DNA of 6,314 bases, taken from the NCBI GenBank assembly GCA_005239945.1, contig SBAY01000140.1, positions 1-6,314 of the forward strand. Reading direction: 5' to 3'. The notes under the pieces were generated by a model. It saw nothing but the letters and a program-made list of their open reading frames with translations, did no database searches and was not told the origin of the DNA. Position 1 is the stretch's first letter, and each line of letters begins with the position of its first letter. This DNA comes from Nitrospira sp. GTDB lineage: Bacteria; UBA9089; CG2-30-40-21; SBAY01. A program made the translations under genes and the position numbers. Below, piece after piece: positions 1 through 6,117 of the stretch.

Positions 1-78
1 GACACAGGCGAAGCCTACCCTTTTTAAATTAACATACCATCTTGTCCCCGAATCCTACCTTAAAAAGAAGAACCCTGA

Positions 79-106
79 AAATTTACTCTTCAGAACTGGT
101 AAATTT
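79..106. repeat. Inverted repeat directly upstream of promoter
   Basis: AAATTTAC (79-86) is exactly repeated as its reverse complement GTAAATTT (99-106) around a 12-base spacer, which itself contains CAG-AA-CTG (91-98). The right arm ends 3 bases before the -35 box of the promoter at 110-138. That is where an operator or activator site would sit, but 8-base arms in AT-rich DNA can arise by chance and no known regulator motif is recognised. Confidence 0.4.
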
Positions 107-109
107 CAC

Positions 110-138
110 TTGAATTTTTTTGAGATTAATGATATAAT
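110..138 (+). promoter_or_regulatory. Sigma70-type promoter, plus strand
   Basis: The -35 box TTGAAT (110-115, 4 of 6 consensus bases) is followed by a 17-base spacer and a perfect -10 box TATAAT (133-138). Transcription would start near 143-146, essentially on the ATG at 143. The transcript would therefore be either a leaderless message for the short DapF-like frame or, if it continues, a leader of about 300 bases for the chaperone gene at 443. No other convincing promoter is seen between here and 443. Confidence 0.7.
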
Positions 139-142
139 TAAT

Positions 143-283
143 ATGGATAAAATTTACTTTACTAAGATGGTTGCCAGTGGAAATGATTTTAATGTATTGA
201 GCCCCGAAATAATCATCGTGTCGGAGGTCGATGTCCTTCATTTGGCAGCAGACAGTATTCTCATAACCGTTAGGAGAAATTAG
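143..283 (+). pseudogene. DapF-like N-terminal remnant (46 codons)
   Basis: This frame starts at ATG 143 and stops at TAG 281. Its first 18 residues, MDKIYFTKMVASGNDFNV, match the conserved start of diaminopimelate epimerase, whose N-terminus typically reads FxKMxGxGNDFxVID and carries the Asn-Asp-Phe block near the substrate pocket. After about position 199 the translation (SPEIIIVSEVDV and onward) no longer resembles DapF. The downstream Cys-containing catalytic segments are absent from all frames before the next gene. A functional DapF is about 270 residues, so this is at best a truncated remnant or a short leader frame. No Shine-Dalgarno precedes the ATG and the -10 box ends only 4 bases upstream. 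The same frame is open to the left as far as position 2, so a longer partial frame entering from outside the window cannot be excluded. The homology rests on a short motif. Confidence 0.5.
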
Positions 284-424
284 ACTAAGGTGGGGTTCGT
301 GACTAAATCCACCAGATGTCTGCGTAGGGAAATGATTATCCTGCGGCAAGGAGCAAATAAATAGCCATCAGCGAGGTTATGAGAACCCGACGGGGTCTAA
401 GGCAGTGCAGTGGCAAGATACAAT
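145..424 (+). ncRNA. Candidate structured leader RNA, family unknown
   Basis: This is the gene-free stretch between the promoter at 110-138 and the chaperone's ribosome binding site. The strongest signal is an exact 11-base complementarity between 258-268 (TTCTCATAACC) and 375-385 (GGTTATGAGAA). The first strand could alternatively close a local hairpin, 258-262 with 274-278. Weaker possible helices are 248-254 with 317-323 (7 bp), 209-216 with 332-339 (8 bp), 289-293 with 309-313 (5 bp) and 166-173 with 362-369 (8 bp including two GU). The 11-bp helix crosses the 248-254/317-323 helix, so if both form the RNA is pseudoknotted. The shorter helices are individually expected by chance in a stretch this long. 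I compared it by eye with tmRNA, RNase P RNA, SRP RNA, 6S RNA and common riboswitch motifs and recognised none. Both ends are approximate. Confidence 0.35.
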
Positions 425-435
425 AAGGAGGAGGT
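425..435 (+). promoter_or_regulatory. Ribosome binding site fixing the start at 443
   Basis: AAGGAGGAGGT (425-435) is an almost ideal Shine-Dalgarno sequence, ending 7 bases before ATG 443. The GTG at 410 in the same frame would place this site inside the coding region and would insert charged residues ahead of the signal peptide, so ATG 443 is preferred. Confidence 0.85.
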
Positions 436-442
436 CGAAAAG

Positions 443-1414
443 ATGTCTACTCGACAAAAAACGATTTCAGTAGTGTTATTTGTAGTAAGTGTTTTTGTTA
501 GACCGATGTATGCACAAGAACAAAATAAAATTGTGGCTTTAGTCAATGATATACCCATACTTGAGGCCAAATTGATTCAGGCATTAAAACCTTACCAGGA
601 TGAAATTGCAGGGTCTAAAACGGTCGAGTTGAAAATACGGGAAAAGGTGCTTAATCAACTCATCGAGGAAGAATTGGTTTTGCAGGAGGCAATAGCCAAA
701 AATGTCACTCTGGCTCCGGGTGAGAATGAGCAGATTATTAACTTAATCAGGTCAAGATTCAAAAGCGAAGAAGAGTTTAATTCAGCCTTAAAAATGGCGG
801 GGATAGATGAAGCAGGATTTCTAAAAAAGGTCAACGAGAAACTGATGCAGGTGAAAATAACTGATTGGGCGGTAAAAAGTAGAATCCAACTCAGTCAGGA
901 AAGTCTGGATAATTTCTGTAAAGATTATGGGATAAAGGTTCATGCCCAACATATCTTGGTTAACACCGAGAAAGAGGCAGTAGATATTCTTCAGCAGGCA
1001 CTCTCAGGTGCAAATTTCAGTCAATTAGCCGCTACATATTCTCTATGTCCAAGTAAGCAGATGGGTGGTGATTTAGGTTTTTTTGGACGAGGGCAAATGG
1101 TGACGGAATTTGAGGAAGCGGCTTTTGCCATGAATAAAGAAGGAGAATTAAGTAGTGTGGTCAAGACTAAATTCGGCTACCATCTCATCAGATTTATAGC
1201 TAAAAAAGAACCTACGCCAGAGGAAATAAACGAAATTAAACAGGCACTTATCAACGAGTTATACGGTTGGACTTATCTTGTTATTGGTGAAGGATTGGAT
1301 TTTGAAATAAAGCGAAATTTAGAGGAAAAATTCATCGGCAAGGAATTAAAACAAGGCTACCTTAATTGGCTTTCAGAATTAAAAAATAAGGCAAAAATCG
1401 TAGTGTCTCTTTAA
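443..1414 (+). CDS. Exported parvulin-type peptidyl-prolyl isomerase (SurA/PrsA-like)
   Basis: The predicted product is a 323-residue periplasmic foldase that catalyses cis-trans isomerisation of prolyl bonds and chaperones exported proteins. Residues 1-24 form a type I signal peptide: basic start, hydrophobic core ISVVLFVVSVFV, likely cleavage after MYA. There is no lipobox Cys, unlike Gram-positive PrsA. About 27-165 is a helical SurA-N-like chaperone region opening with KIVALVNDIPI. About 166-254 is one parvulin domain with the family's AQHILV, SLCPSKQMGGDLGFF, EFEEAAF and FGYHLI blocks, including His170, Cys202 and His247. The C-terminal tail ends YLNWLSELKNKAKIVVSL, like the returning strand of SurA proteins. 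E. coli SurA has two parvulin domains and is about 430 residues; this has one and looks complete. It is followed by a large palindrome and then an envelope-sugar operon. The general call is secure, but SurA versus PpiD/PrsA naming is not. Confidence 0.9.
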   Translation: MSTRQKTISVVLFVVSVFVRPMYAQEQNKIVALVNDIPILEAKLIQALKPYQDEIAGSKTVELKIREKVLNQLIEEELVLQEAIAKNVTLAPGENEQIINLIRSRFKSEEEFNSALKMAGIDEAGFLKKVNEKLMQVKITDWAVKSRIQLSQESLDNFCKDYGIKVHAQHILVNTEKEAVDILQQALSGANFSQLAATYSLCPSKQMGGDLGFFGRGQMVTEFEEAAFAMNKEGELSSVVKTKFGYHLIRFIAKKEPTPEEINEIKQALINELYGWTYLVIGEGLDFEIKRNLEEKFIGKELKQGYLNWLSELKNKAKIVVSL

Positions 1415-1606
1415 TTCAGACATTAGACTTCAGACTTTAGACATCAGATTTAGAGTAAACCTTCAGCGTTCAGCCGGAAGCTTTCAGATGGAGAAAAAGA
1501 TAATGGATGAACACCTGTTTCATCCAAAAACTGGAAGATTAAGCTTCCGGCTAACCGCTTACGACATAAGTCTTAAAACTTTAGTCTATGGTCTAATGTT
1601 GGAATT
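1413..1606. repeat. 194-bp nested palindrome with heptamer-repeat arms
   Basis: The element fills the gap between two genes, from the stop codon of the chaperone to just before the next ribosome binding site. The outer left arm is five tandem heptamers of the form YAGACWT (1417-1451): CAGACAT, TAGACTT, CAGACTT, TAGACAT, then the variant CAGATTT. The outer right arm (1568-1602) carries the degenerate complement; 1413-1442 and 1577-1606 match as inverted repeats at 21 of 30 positions, with a 9-base exact run. Inside lie AGCG (1465-1468) with CGCT (1556-1559), a perfect 12-bp pair 1472-1483 with 1541-1552 (AGCCGGAAGCTT and its complement), and an innermost hairpin 1504-1513 with 1516-1526 having one bulged T. 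There is no T-tract, so it is not a typical intrinsic terminator. It may be a small non-autonomous mobile or REP-like element; no coding capacity is seen. Confidence 0.75.
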
Positions 1607-1634
1607 GAAGATAATAAGCAGGAGGTGTTAATAA

Positions 1635-3209
1635 ATGGTTAATATAGCTGTAATTGGCACGGGATACTGGGGGAAAAACTTAGTCAGGAATTTTGCGGAA
1701 TTAGGGGCACTTCATACTATCTGCGATACGGATGAAGGTAGATTAAAGGCTATGGATTACCCACAGGTTAATAAGGTAATGTCATTTACCGAGGTGTTAA
1801 AAAATAAGGAAATTAATGCCGTGGTTATCTCTACACCGGCAGAGGGACATTACCAATTGGCGCTGGAGGCATTACTGGCCGGCAAGGATGTTTTCTGTGA
1901 AAAACCATTGGCGCTAACGGTGAAGGAAGGGGTAGAATTAACCACCCTGGCACAAGAAAATAAAAGGATATTGATGGTGGGGCATTTATTAGAATATCAT
2001 CCAGCAATTCTAAAACTAAAGGAACTAGTGGATAAAGGTGAGTTAGGCAAGATTAATTATATCTATTCCAGCCGTTTGAATCTTGGTAAGATACGGCGGG
2101 AGGAAAATATCTTATGGAGTTTTGCACCACACGATATCTCGATTATCTTACTCCTGTTAAATGAAAGACCCCAAAAGGTCTCTGCCCATGGAGGAAATTA
2201 CCTGCATTCGCAGATTGCGGATATTACGGTAACTAATTTAAGCTTTAAAAGTGGGGTAAAGGTACACATTTTTGTCTCCTGGCTCCATCCTTATAAAGAA
2301 CAAAAACTTATTGTCGTAGGGGATAAAAAAATGGCGGTATTTGATGATGTGGCAAAGGAAGACAAACTACTGCTTTATCCCCATAAAATTGATTGGATCG
2401 ACCGTGTGCCGGTGCCAAGGAAAGAGGATGCAGAAAAGGTGGACTTTGAAATAAAGGAACCTCTCAGGGAAGAATGCCTACATTTCTTGCATTGTGTTTC
2501 ATCAAGACAGACTCCGCGGACAAATGGAAATAATGGGGTCAGGGTTTTGCAGGTGTTATCCGCCTCTCAATCATCATTAGAACAGGGCGGTATTCCGGTA
2601 AGTATTGAAGAGGTCCAGGCCCAAAAATATTTTGCCCATTCTACGGCAATAATTGACACCCCTTGTGAGATTGGCGAAGGCACTAAAATCTGGCATTATT
2701 CCCATATCATGGCTGGGGCAACAATAGGCAAAAATTGTAACTTAGGACAAAATGTAGTTGTCGGCCCGGATGTAGTCATTGGTAATGGGGTAAAGATTCA
2801 AAACAATGTCTCGGTTTATACCGGGGTAATTCTGGAAGACGATGTCTTTTGTGGCCCTTCGATGGTATTTACCAATGTTTTCACCCCACGAAGTCATATC
2901 TCACGCAAGAACGAATATCGTCAAACCTTAGTCAAAAAAGGGGCAACGATTGGTGCCAATACCACGATTGTTTGCGGGGTAACGATTGGTAGTTATGCCT
3001 TCATTGGTGCAGGAGCGGTGGTAACTAAGGATATCCCACCACACGCCTTAGTCATTGGCAATCCCGCCAAACAGGTAGGTTGGATGTGTCAGTGCGGTGA
3101 GAAATTGCATTTTATTGAAGAAACTACCCAATGTGCCCGGTGTGGAGATAAATATACTGAAAAAAAAGGGGAAGACAACTCCCTAACCCTTTTATTAAAG
3201 GAGAATTAA
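1635..3209 (+). CDS. Gfo/Idh/MocA sugar dehydrogenase fused to LbH N-acetyltransferase (WbpB-WbpD-like)
   Basis: This 524-residue protein joins two cytosolic nucleotide-sugar enzymes. Residues 1-325 are a Gfo/Idh/MocA oxidoreductase: Rossmann motif GTGYWG at 8-13, the conserved CEKPLA at 88-93 with Lys90, and the APHD block at 164-167 with the likely catalytic His166. About 335-480 is a left-handed beta-helix acyltransferase with hexapeptide turns (IGEGTKIW, IGKNCNLG, IGANTTIVCGVTIG) and the FTNVFTPRS block typical of WbpD/WlbB. Residues 485-503 place Cys485, Cys487, Cys500 and Cys503 as a probable zinc ribbon. By family, WbpB/WlbA oxidises C3 of UDP-GlcNAcA and WbpD/WlbB acetylates the 3-amino group after transamination. 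The start follows an ideal AGGAGGTG (1620-1627). The epimerase gene begins 10 bases downstream, which points to an operon. Exact substrates are inferred from that context. Confidence 0.88.
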   Translation: MVNIAVIGTGYWGKNLVRNFAELGALHTICDTDEGRLKAMDYPQVNKVMSFTEVLKNKEINAVVISTPAEGHYQLALEALLAGKDVFCEKPLALTVKEGVELTTLAQENKRILMVGHLLEYHPAILKLKELVDKGELGKINYIYSSRLNLGKIRREENILWSFAPHDISIILLLLNERPQKVSAHGGNYLHSQIADITVTNLSFKSGVKVHIFVSWLHPYKEQKLIVVGDKKMAVFDDVAKEDKLLLYPHKIDWIDRVPVPRKEDAEKVDFEIKEPLREECLHFLHCVSSRQTPRTNGNNGVRVLQVLSASQSSLEQGGIPVSIEEVQAQKYFAHSTAIIDTPCEIGEGTKIWHYSHIMAGATIGKNCNLGQNVVVGPDVVIGNGVKIQNNVSVYTGVILEDDVFCGPSMVFTNVFTPRSHISRKNEYRQTLVKKGATIGANTTIVCGVTIGSYAFIGAGAVVTKDIPPHALVIGNPAKQVGWMCQCGEKLHFIEETTQCARCGDKYTEKKGEDNSLTLLLKEN

Positions 3210-3219
3210 GGAAATTGGA

Positions 3220-4278
3220 ATGAAAATTATTACGATTGTTGGTGCCAGACCACAGTTTATCAAACTTGCCCCATTGTCTCAAAAACTAAAAGGCCAATAC
3301 AAAGAGGTTTTGATTCATACCGGACAACATTACGACTATGAAATGTCAAAGGTATTTTTCGATGAATTGGGAATTCCTGCCCCAGATTATCATCTTGGGG
3401 TAGGGTCGGGTAGCCATGCCTATCAAACAGGAAAAATGCTGATAAAAATAGAGGAGGTATTGGTTAAAGAAAAACCGGATGTTGTTCTAGTTTATGGCGA
3501 TACGAATTCTACCTTGGCCGGGGCATTGGCACCGTCTAAATTGAATATTCCGGTTGGACATGTTGAAGCAGGATTACGCTCTTTTGATAGAACTATGCCT
3601 GAGGAGATAAATCGTGTCGTCAGCGACCATTTGTCTTCCTTTTGCTTTGCCCCAACCCAAACCGCAGTTGCTAATTTAAAAAAAGAAGGTATCGAAAATG
3701 GCGTCTACTTAACCGGTGATGTAATGTATGATGCCGCACTCAAGGGAATGGAAATAGCCAAAGAAAAGTCCCAAATCCTGGCTCAATTAGGATTGGAAGA
3801 GAAAGGGTATTTGCTACTGACCCTTCATCGGGCAAGTAATACCGATATTCCTCAAAATCTTTCCTCAATTGTTGAGGCTATCCTGGGGCTTGAGGAAAAA
3901 ATTGTTTTCCCTGTGCATCCACGAACCAAAAAGGCGTTGGCAGATTACGGACTTTTAGATAAATTAAAAGGTAATCCTCACCTGAAAATTACCACCCCTG
4001 TCGGTTATTTTGACTTTCTTATGTTAGAATATCAGGCAAAGAAGATACTAACTGACTCTGGTGGCGTCCAGAAGGAGGCGTATTTCTTTAAAGTACCCTG
4101 TATTACTCTAAGAGAAAAGACCGAGTGGGTAGAGACGGTGGAAGATGGTTGGAATATCTTAGTTGGCACAAATAAAGACCTGATTCATCAGGCAGTTTCA
4201 GGGTTTAATCCGGATAGTAAGCAAAGAGAGGTTTTTGGTGATGGTAAGGCAAGTGAGAGGATTGTAGAAATTTTTTAA
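3220..4278 (+). CDS. wecB: Non-hydrolysing UDP-N-acetylglucosamine 2-epimerase (WecB/WbpI-like)
   Basis: This 352-residue cytosolic enzyme inverts C2 of UDP-GlcNAc, or of its 2,3-diacetamido uronic acid derivative, to give the manno form. The whole family framework is visible: GARPQFIK at 8-15, TGQHYDYEM at 34-42, YGDTNS at 92-97, HVEAGLRSF at 114-122, PEEINR at 127-132, LTLHR at 200-204, FPVHPRT at 230-236 and TDSGGVQKEA at 278-287. Asp94, Glu116, Glu128 and His203 line up with the catalytic Asp95, Glu117, Glu131 and His213 of E. coli WecB. The usual HR-x-EN block reads HRASN here, with Ser206 in place of Glu. Its length is closer to WbpI (about 354) than to E. coli WecB (376). The ribosome binding site AAGGA (3208-3212) overlaps the stop of the dehydrogenase-acetyltransferase gene, suggesting coupled translation. 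That partner favours a WbpI/WlbD role, but plain WecB activity remains possible. Confidence 0.9.
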   Translation: MKIITIVGARPQFIKLAPLSQKLKGQYKEVLIHTGQHYDYEMSKVFFDELGIPAPDYHLGVGSGSHAYQTGKMLIKIEEVLVKEKPDVVLVYGDTNSTLAGALAPSKLNIPVGHVEAGLRSFDRTMPEEINRVVSDHLSSFCFAPTQTAVANLKKEGIENGVYLTGDVMYDAALKGMEIAKEKSQILAQLGLEEKGYLLLTLHRASNTDIPQNLSSIVEAILGLEEKIVFPVHPRTKKALADYGLLDKLKGNPHLKITTPVGYFDFLMLEYQAKKILTDSGGVQKEAYFFKVPCITLREKTEWVETVEDGWNILVGTNKDLIHQAVSGFNPDSKQREVFGDGKASERIVEIF

Positions 4279-4288
4279 AACCCCCTCT

Positions 4289-4386
4289 GAAGTGGAATCA
4301 GGTAATCGGTAATCAGGTATTAGGTGATGGAAAGGTGCGCATTCCACCGATTACTGATTACCTGATAACCGATTACCTTGCACTTC
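4289..4386. repeat. 98-bp palindrome with heptamer-repeat arms between convergent genes
   Basis: The left arm (4289-4330) and right arm (4344-4386) are long imperfect inverted repeats closing with GAAGTG (4289-4294) and CACTTC (4381-4386). The left arm is built of near-tandem units: GGTAATC at 4301-4307 and 4308-4314, then AGGTATT and AGGTGAT. The right arm carries the complement as ACCGATT, ACTGATT, ACCTGATA, ACCGATT (4346-4374). The inner stem GGAA/TTCC (4329-4332 with 4342-4345) leaves a 9-base loop. It sits between the ends of two convergent genes and could fold as RNA in either direction, but it lacks a T-tract. Its architecture repeats that of 1413-1606 with a different unit sequence. 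Confidence 0.75.
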
Positions 4387-4459
4387 ATTTTGGTAAATAG
4401 TTACGATTAATAAGTGTTCTTCATTCGTTAGAGGAGTATTGGGATTATCTACCCCCAAT

Positions 4460-4475
4460 GTTGGACTGTTGGACT
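4460..4475. repeat. Tandem 8-bp duplication
   Basis: GTTGGACT occurs twice in exact tandem (4460-4467 and 4468-4475) in the intergenic DNA past the end of the minus-strand gene. Just upstream, ATTGGG (4438-4443) and CCCAAT (4454-4459) form a 6-bp inverted repeat. No function can be assigned. Confidence 0.5.
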
Positions 4476-4497
4476 CCATATGGTTAAAGTGTTACCC

Positions 4498-6087
4498 CTA
4501 TTCTTGGTTTTTCTCTTCTTTGGCGATTATTTCTAAGAAGGTCTCAACTACCTGGGGGTCAAACTGTGTCGAGGAGCATTCTTTTATTATTTTTACAGCC
4601 TTTTGTGGGGATTTTGCCTGGCGATAAGGCCTATCGGAGGTAATGGCATCAAAGGCATCGGCTACAGCGATAATCCGGGCACCTAACGGTATTTGTTCTC
4701 CTTTTAATCCATCAGGATAGCCTTTGCCGTTATAATGTTCGTGATGATGGCGGACAATGGGTAATATCTCTCGTAAGAAGGCGATTATCCGTAAGATAGA
4801 TTCGCTTTTGATGGGATGGTGTTTCATTTGCTCATATTCTTCATCCGTTAATTTCCCCGGTTTAAGTAAAACATCATCACTTATACCAATCTTACCTAAG
4901 TCATGGAGGAGTCCTGCATATTTTATTGTCTCTATTTCTCGCCGGTTAAACCCAAGTCTTTTAGCTATTTCAGCCGAGTAATGAGTTACCCGCTCAGAAT
5001 GTCCCCGTGTATAGGGATTTCTGGTTTCTATTTCTGAAGCCAATGCCTCAACCGTGTTGGTGTAAAGTTCTTGCATATCTAAATAAATCCGGGCATTCTC
5101 TAAAGCAATAGCCACCTGTGGGGCTAAAGTAGAAAGCATCCTTAGATTATCCTCAGTAAAGGCATCAGGTTGAAATTTTAAGATACTTACCGCACCAATC
5201 GTTTCATCTTTAGCTACCAGAGGAAGACTTAAGGTCGAGTTAACTGTCTGGGGAGTAACCTCCTCGGTCTTTGTCTTAATTTCTTTCCGAACAATTATTG
5301 GTTTTTTGTCAAAATTCCAATTTGTAGATTCCCGAAGCATATTAATTAAATGGAACTTAATTTCCTCTATTGATTTTTCTGAGATAGCTGTTGAAGAAAT
5401 TATAGTTAATACCCCTTGTTCTGGATTAAGCAAAAGCAGGGCTAAGACATCAAATTCTATCATCTCCTCAAGGCTTTTTGACATTAATTTTACTACCTGC
5501 TCTTGATCAAATGTAGCCGTAAGCAATTTACCGATTTTATTCAAGATAATAAGTTCATCAGTATGCTTCTGGGCAGTAGCAAAAAGCATAGCATTTTCTA
5601 TGGCGACCGCCGCTTGGGCCGCAAATATAGTCATAGGACTTATATCTTCTTCAGTAAAACTACCTTCAGCCGTAGTGTGATTCAAATTAAGTACCCCTAT
5701 GACTTCATCCTTAACCTTCAAAGGGACAGAGAGTGCAGATTTAATCTGTTTCCTTTCCTTGAGCTCCGAAAATTTGGGATTTTCGCTGAGAATCTGATGG
5801 GTAAGAAGCAAAGGCTTACCCTCTTTAGCCACTAAGCCGGCAATCGGCTCCCCTATTTTAATTCTGACCAACCTTTGAGTAGCCTCTGGAAGTCCATAAG
5901 CAACCTTAATGGTTAGCACTTGCTTTTTTTCGTCTAAAAGCATTAGTGAGCCCTGGTCCGCCTTAGTCACCCTGATACTTGAATCCATAATTAAATTCAA
6001 TAAATCTTCTAATTCACAAGTAGAACTCATCAATTCCGAGATTTTATAAAGTTCTTCTAAATAAGATTTACTTCTTTCGTGAATCAT
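4498..6087 (-). CDS. GAF-GAF-HD-GYP protein, probable cyclic-di-GMP phosphodiesterase
   Basis: This 529-residue cytosolic signalling protein has no membrane segment or signal peptide. After a short N-terminal helix, about 15-166 is a first GAF domain (MLLDEKKQVLTIKVAYG, SALSVPLKVKDEVIGVLNL, AAQAAVAIENA). About 180-331 is a second GAF domain (STLSLPLVAKDETIGAVSI, APQVAIALENA). A short helical linker leads to an HD-GYP domain at about 340-525. Its ligand set is complete: HSERV with His363, HDLGKIG with His395-Asp396 and Lys399, His423-His424-Pro, the HHHEHYNGKGYP block at 447-458 containing the GYP triad, and ADAFDAI with Asp477. By family, such proteins hydrolyse cyclic-di-GMP, with the GAF domains as ligand or redox sensors of unknown input. 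The start is ATG 6087, preceded by GGAGG; a TTG at 6099 would put that site inside the gene. It is monocistronic, convergent with the sugar operon, and has its own strong promoter. Confidence 0.92.
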   Translation of the reverse strand: MIHERSKSYLEELYKISELMSSTCELEDLLNLIMDSSIRVTKADQGSLMLLDEKKQVLTIKVAYGLPEATQRLVRIKIGEPIAGLVAKEGKPLLLTHQILSENPKFSELKERKQIKSALSVPLKVKDEVIGVLNLNHTTAEGSFTEEDISPMTIFAAQAAVAIENAMLFATAQKHTDELIILNKIGKLLTATFDQEQVVKLMSKSLEEMIEFDVLALLLLNPEQGVLTIISSTAISEKSIEEIKFHLINMLRESTNWNFDKKPIIVRKEIKTKTEEVTPQTVNSTLSLPLVAKDETIGAVSILKFQPDAFTEDNLRMLSTLAPQVAIALENARIYLDMQELYTNTVEALASEIETRNPYTRGHSERVTHYSAEIAKRLGFNRREIETIKYAGLLHDLGKIGISDDVLLKPGKLTDEEYEQMKHHPIKSESILRIIAFLREILPIVRHHHEHYNGKGYPDGLKGEQIPLGARIIAVADAFDAITSDRPYRQAKSPQKAVKIIKECSSTQFDPQVVETFLEIIAKEEKNQE

Positions 6088-6092
6088 TTTTT

Positions 6093-6097
6093 CCTCC
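6093..6097 (-). promoter_or_regulatory. Ribosome binding site fixing the start at 6087
   Basis: On the minus strand GGAGG (6097-6093) is followed by AAAAA and then ATG (6087-6085). The in-frame TTG at 6099 overlaps this site, so it is not the likely start. Confidence 0.85.
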
Positions 6098-6117
6098 AAT
6101 AAGACTTATTCAATATT

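Noticed and set aside
6..25. Intrinsic terminator at the left edge
   Set aside because: AGGC-GAA-GCCT followed by five T after a 4-base gap has only a 4-bp stem, and the context to the left is cut off. It is too weak to call.
83..349. Minus-strand 88-codon frame in the left gene-free region
   Set aside because: It starts at TTG with no ribosome binding site, resembles no known protein and lies antisense to the promoter and DapF-like frame. It is likely chance.
145..424. Known RNA families (tmRNA, RNase P, SRP, 6S, T-box, common riboswitches, group I or II intron)
   Set aside because: None of their hallmark sequences was found by eye: no tmRNA-type GGGGC/CCA ends, no RNase P core, no T-box motif and no group II GTGYG start. 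ATTGAGCC at 195-202 recalls a group I intron P element, but no matching R and S elements were found.
410..442. GTG start of the chaperone gene at 410
   Set aside because: It has no ribosome binding site of its own, and it would bury the ideal AAGGAGGAGGT site within the coding sequence. ATG 443 gives a normal signal peptide.
1417..1451. CRISPR array
   Set aside because: The repeats are 7 bases with no unique spacers, and no cas genes are nearby. They are palindrome arms, not a CRISPR.
4438..4459. Terminator for the minus-strand gene
   Set aside because: The ATTGGG/CCCAAT stem is only 6 bp and is not followed by a T-tract in either direction.
4439..5835. Four plus-strand frames (4439-4627, 4757-4981, 5306-5506, 5503-5835)
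   Set aside because: All but the first part of 4439-4627 lie antisense within the HD-GYP gene, and none shows family motifs or a good ribosome binding site. They are shadows of the real gene.
6088..6099. TTG start of the HD-GYP gene at 6099
   Set aside because: The TTG overlaps the GGAGG ribosome binding site that serves ATG 6087.
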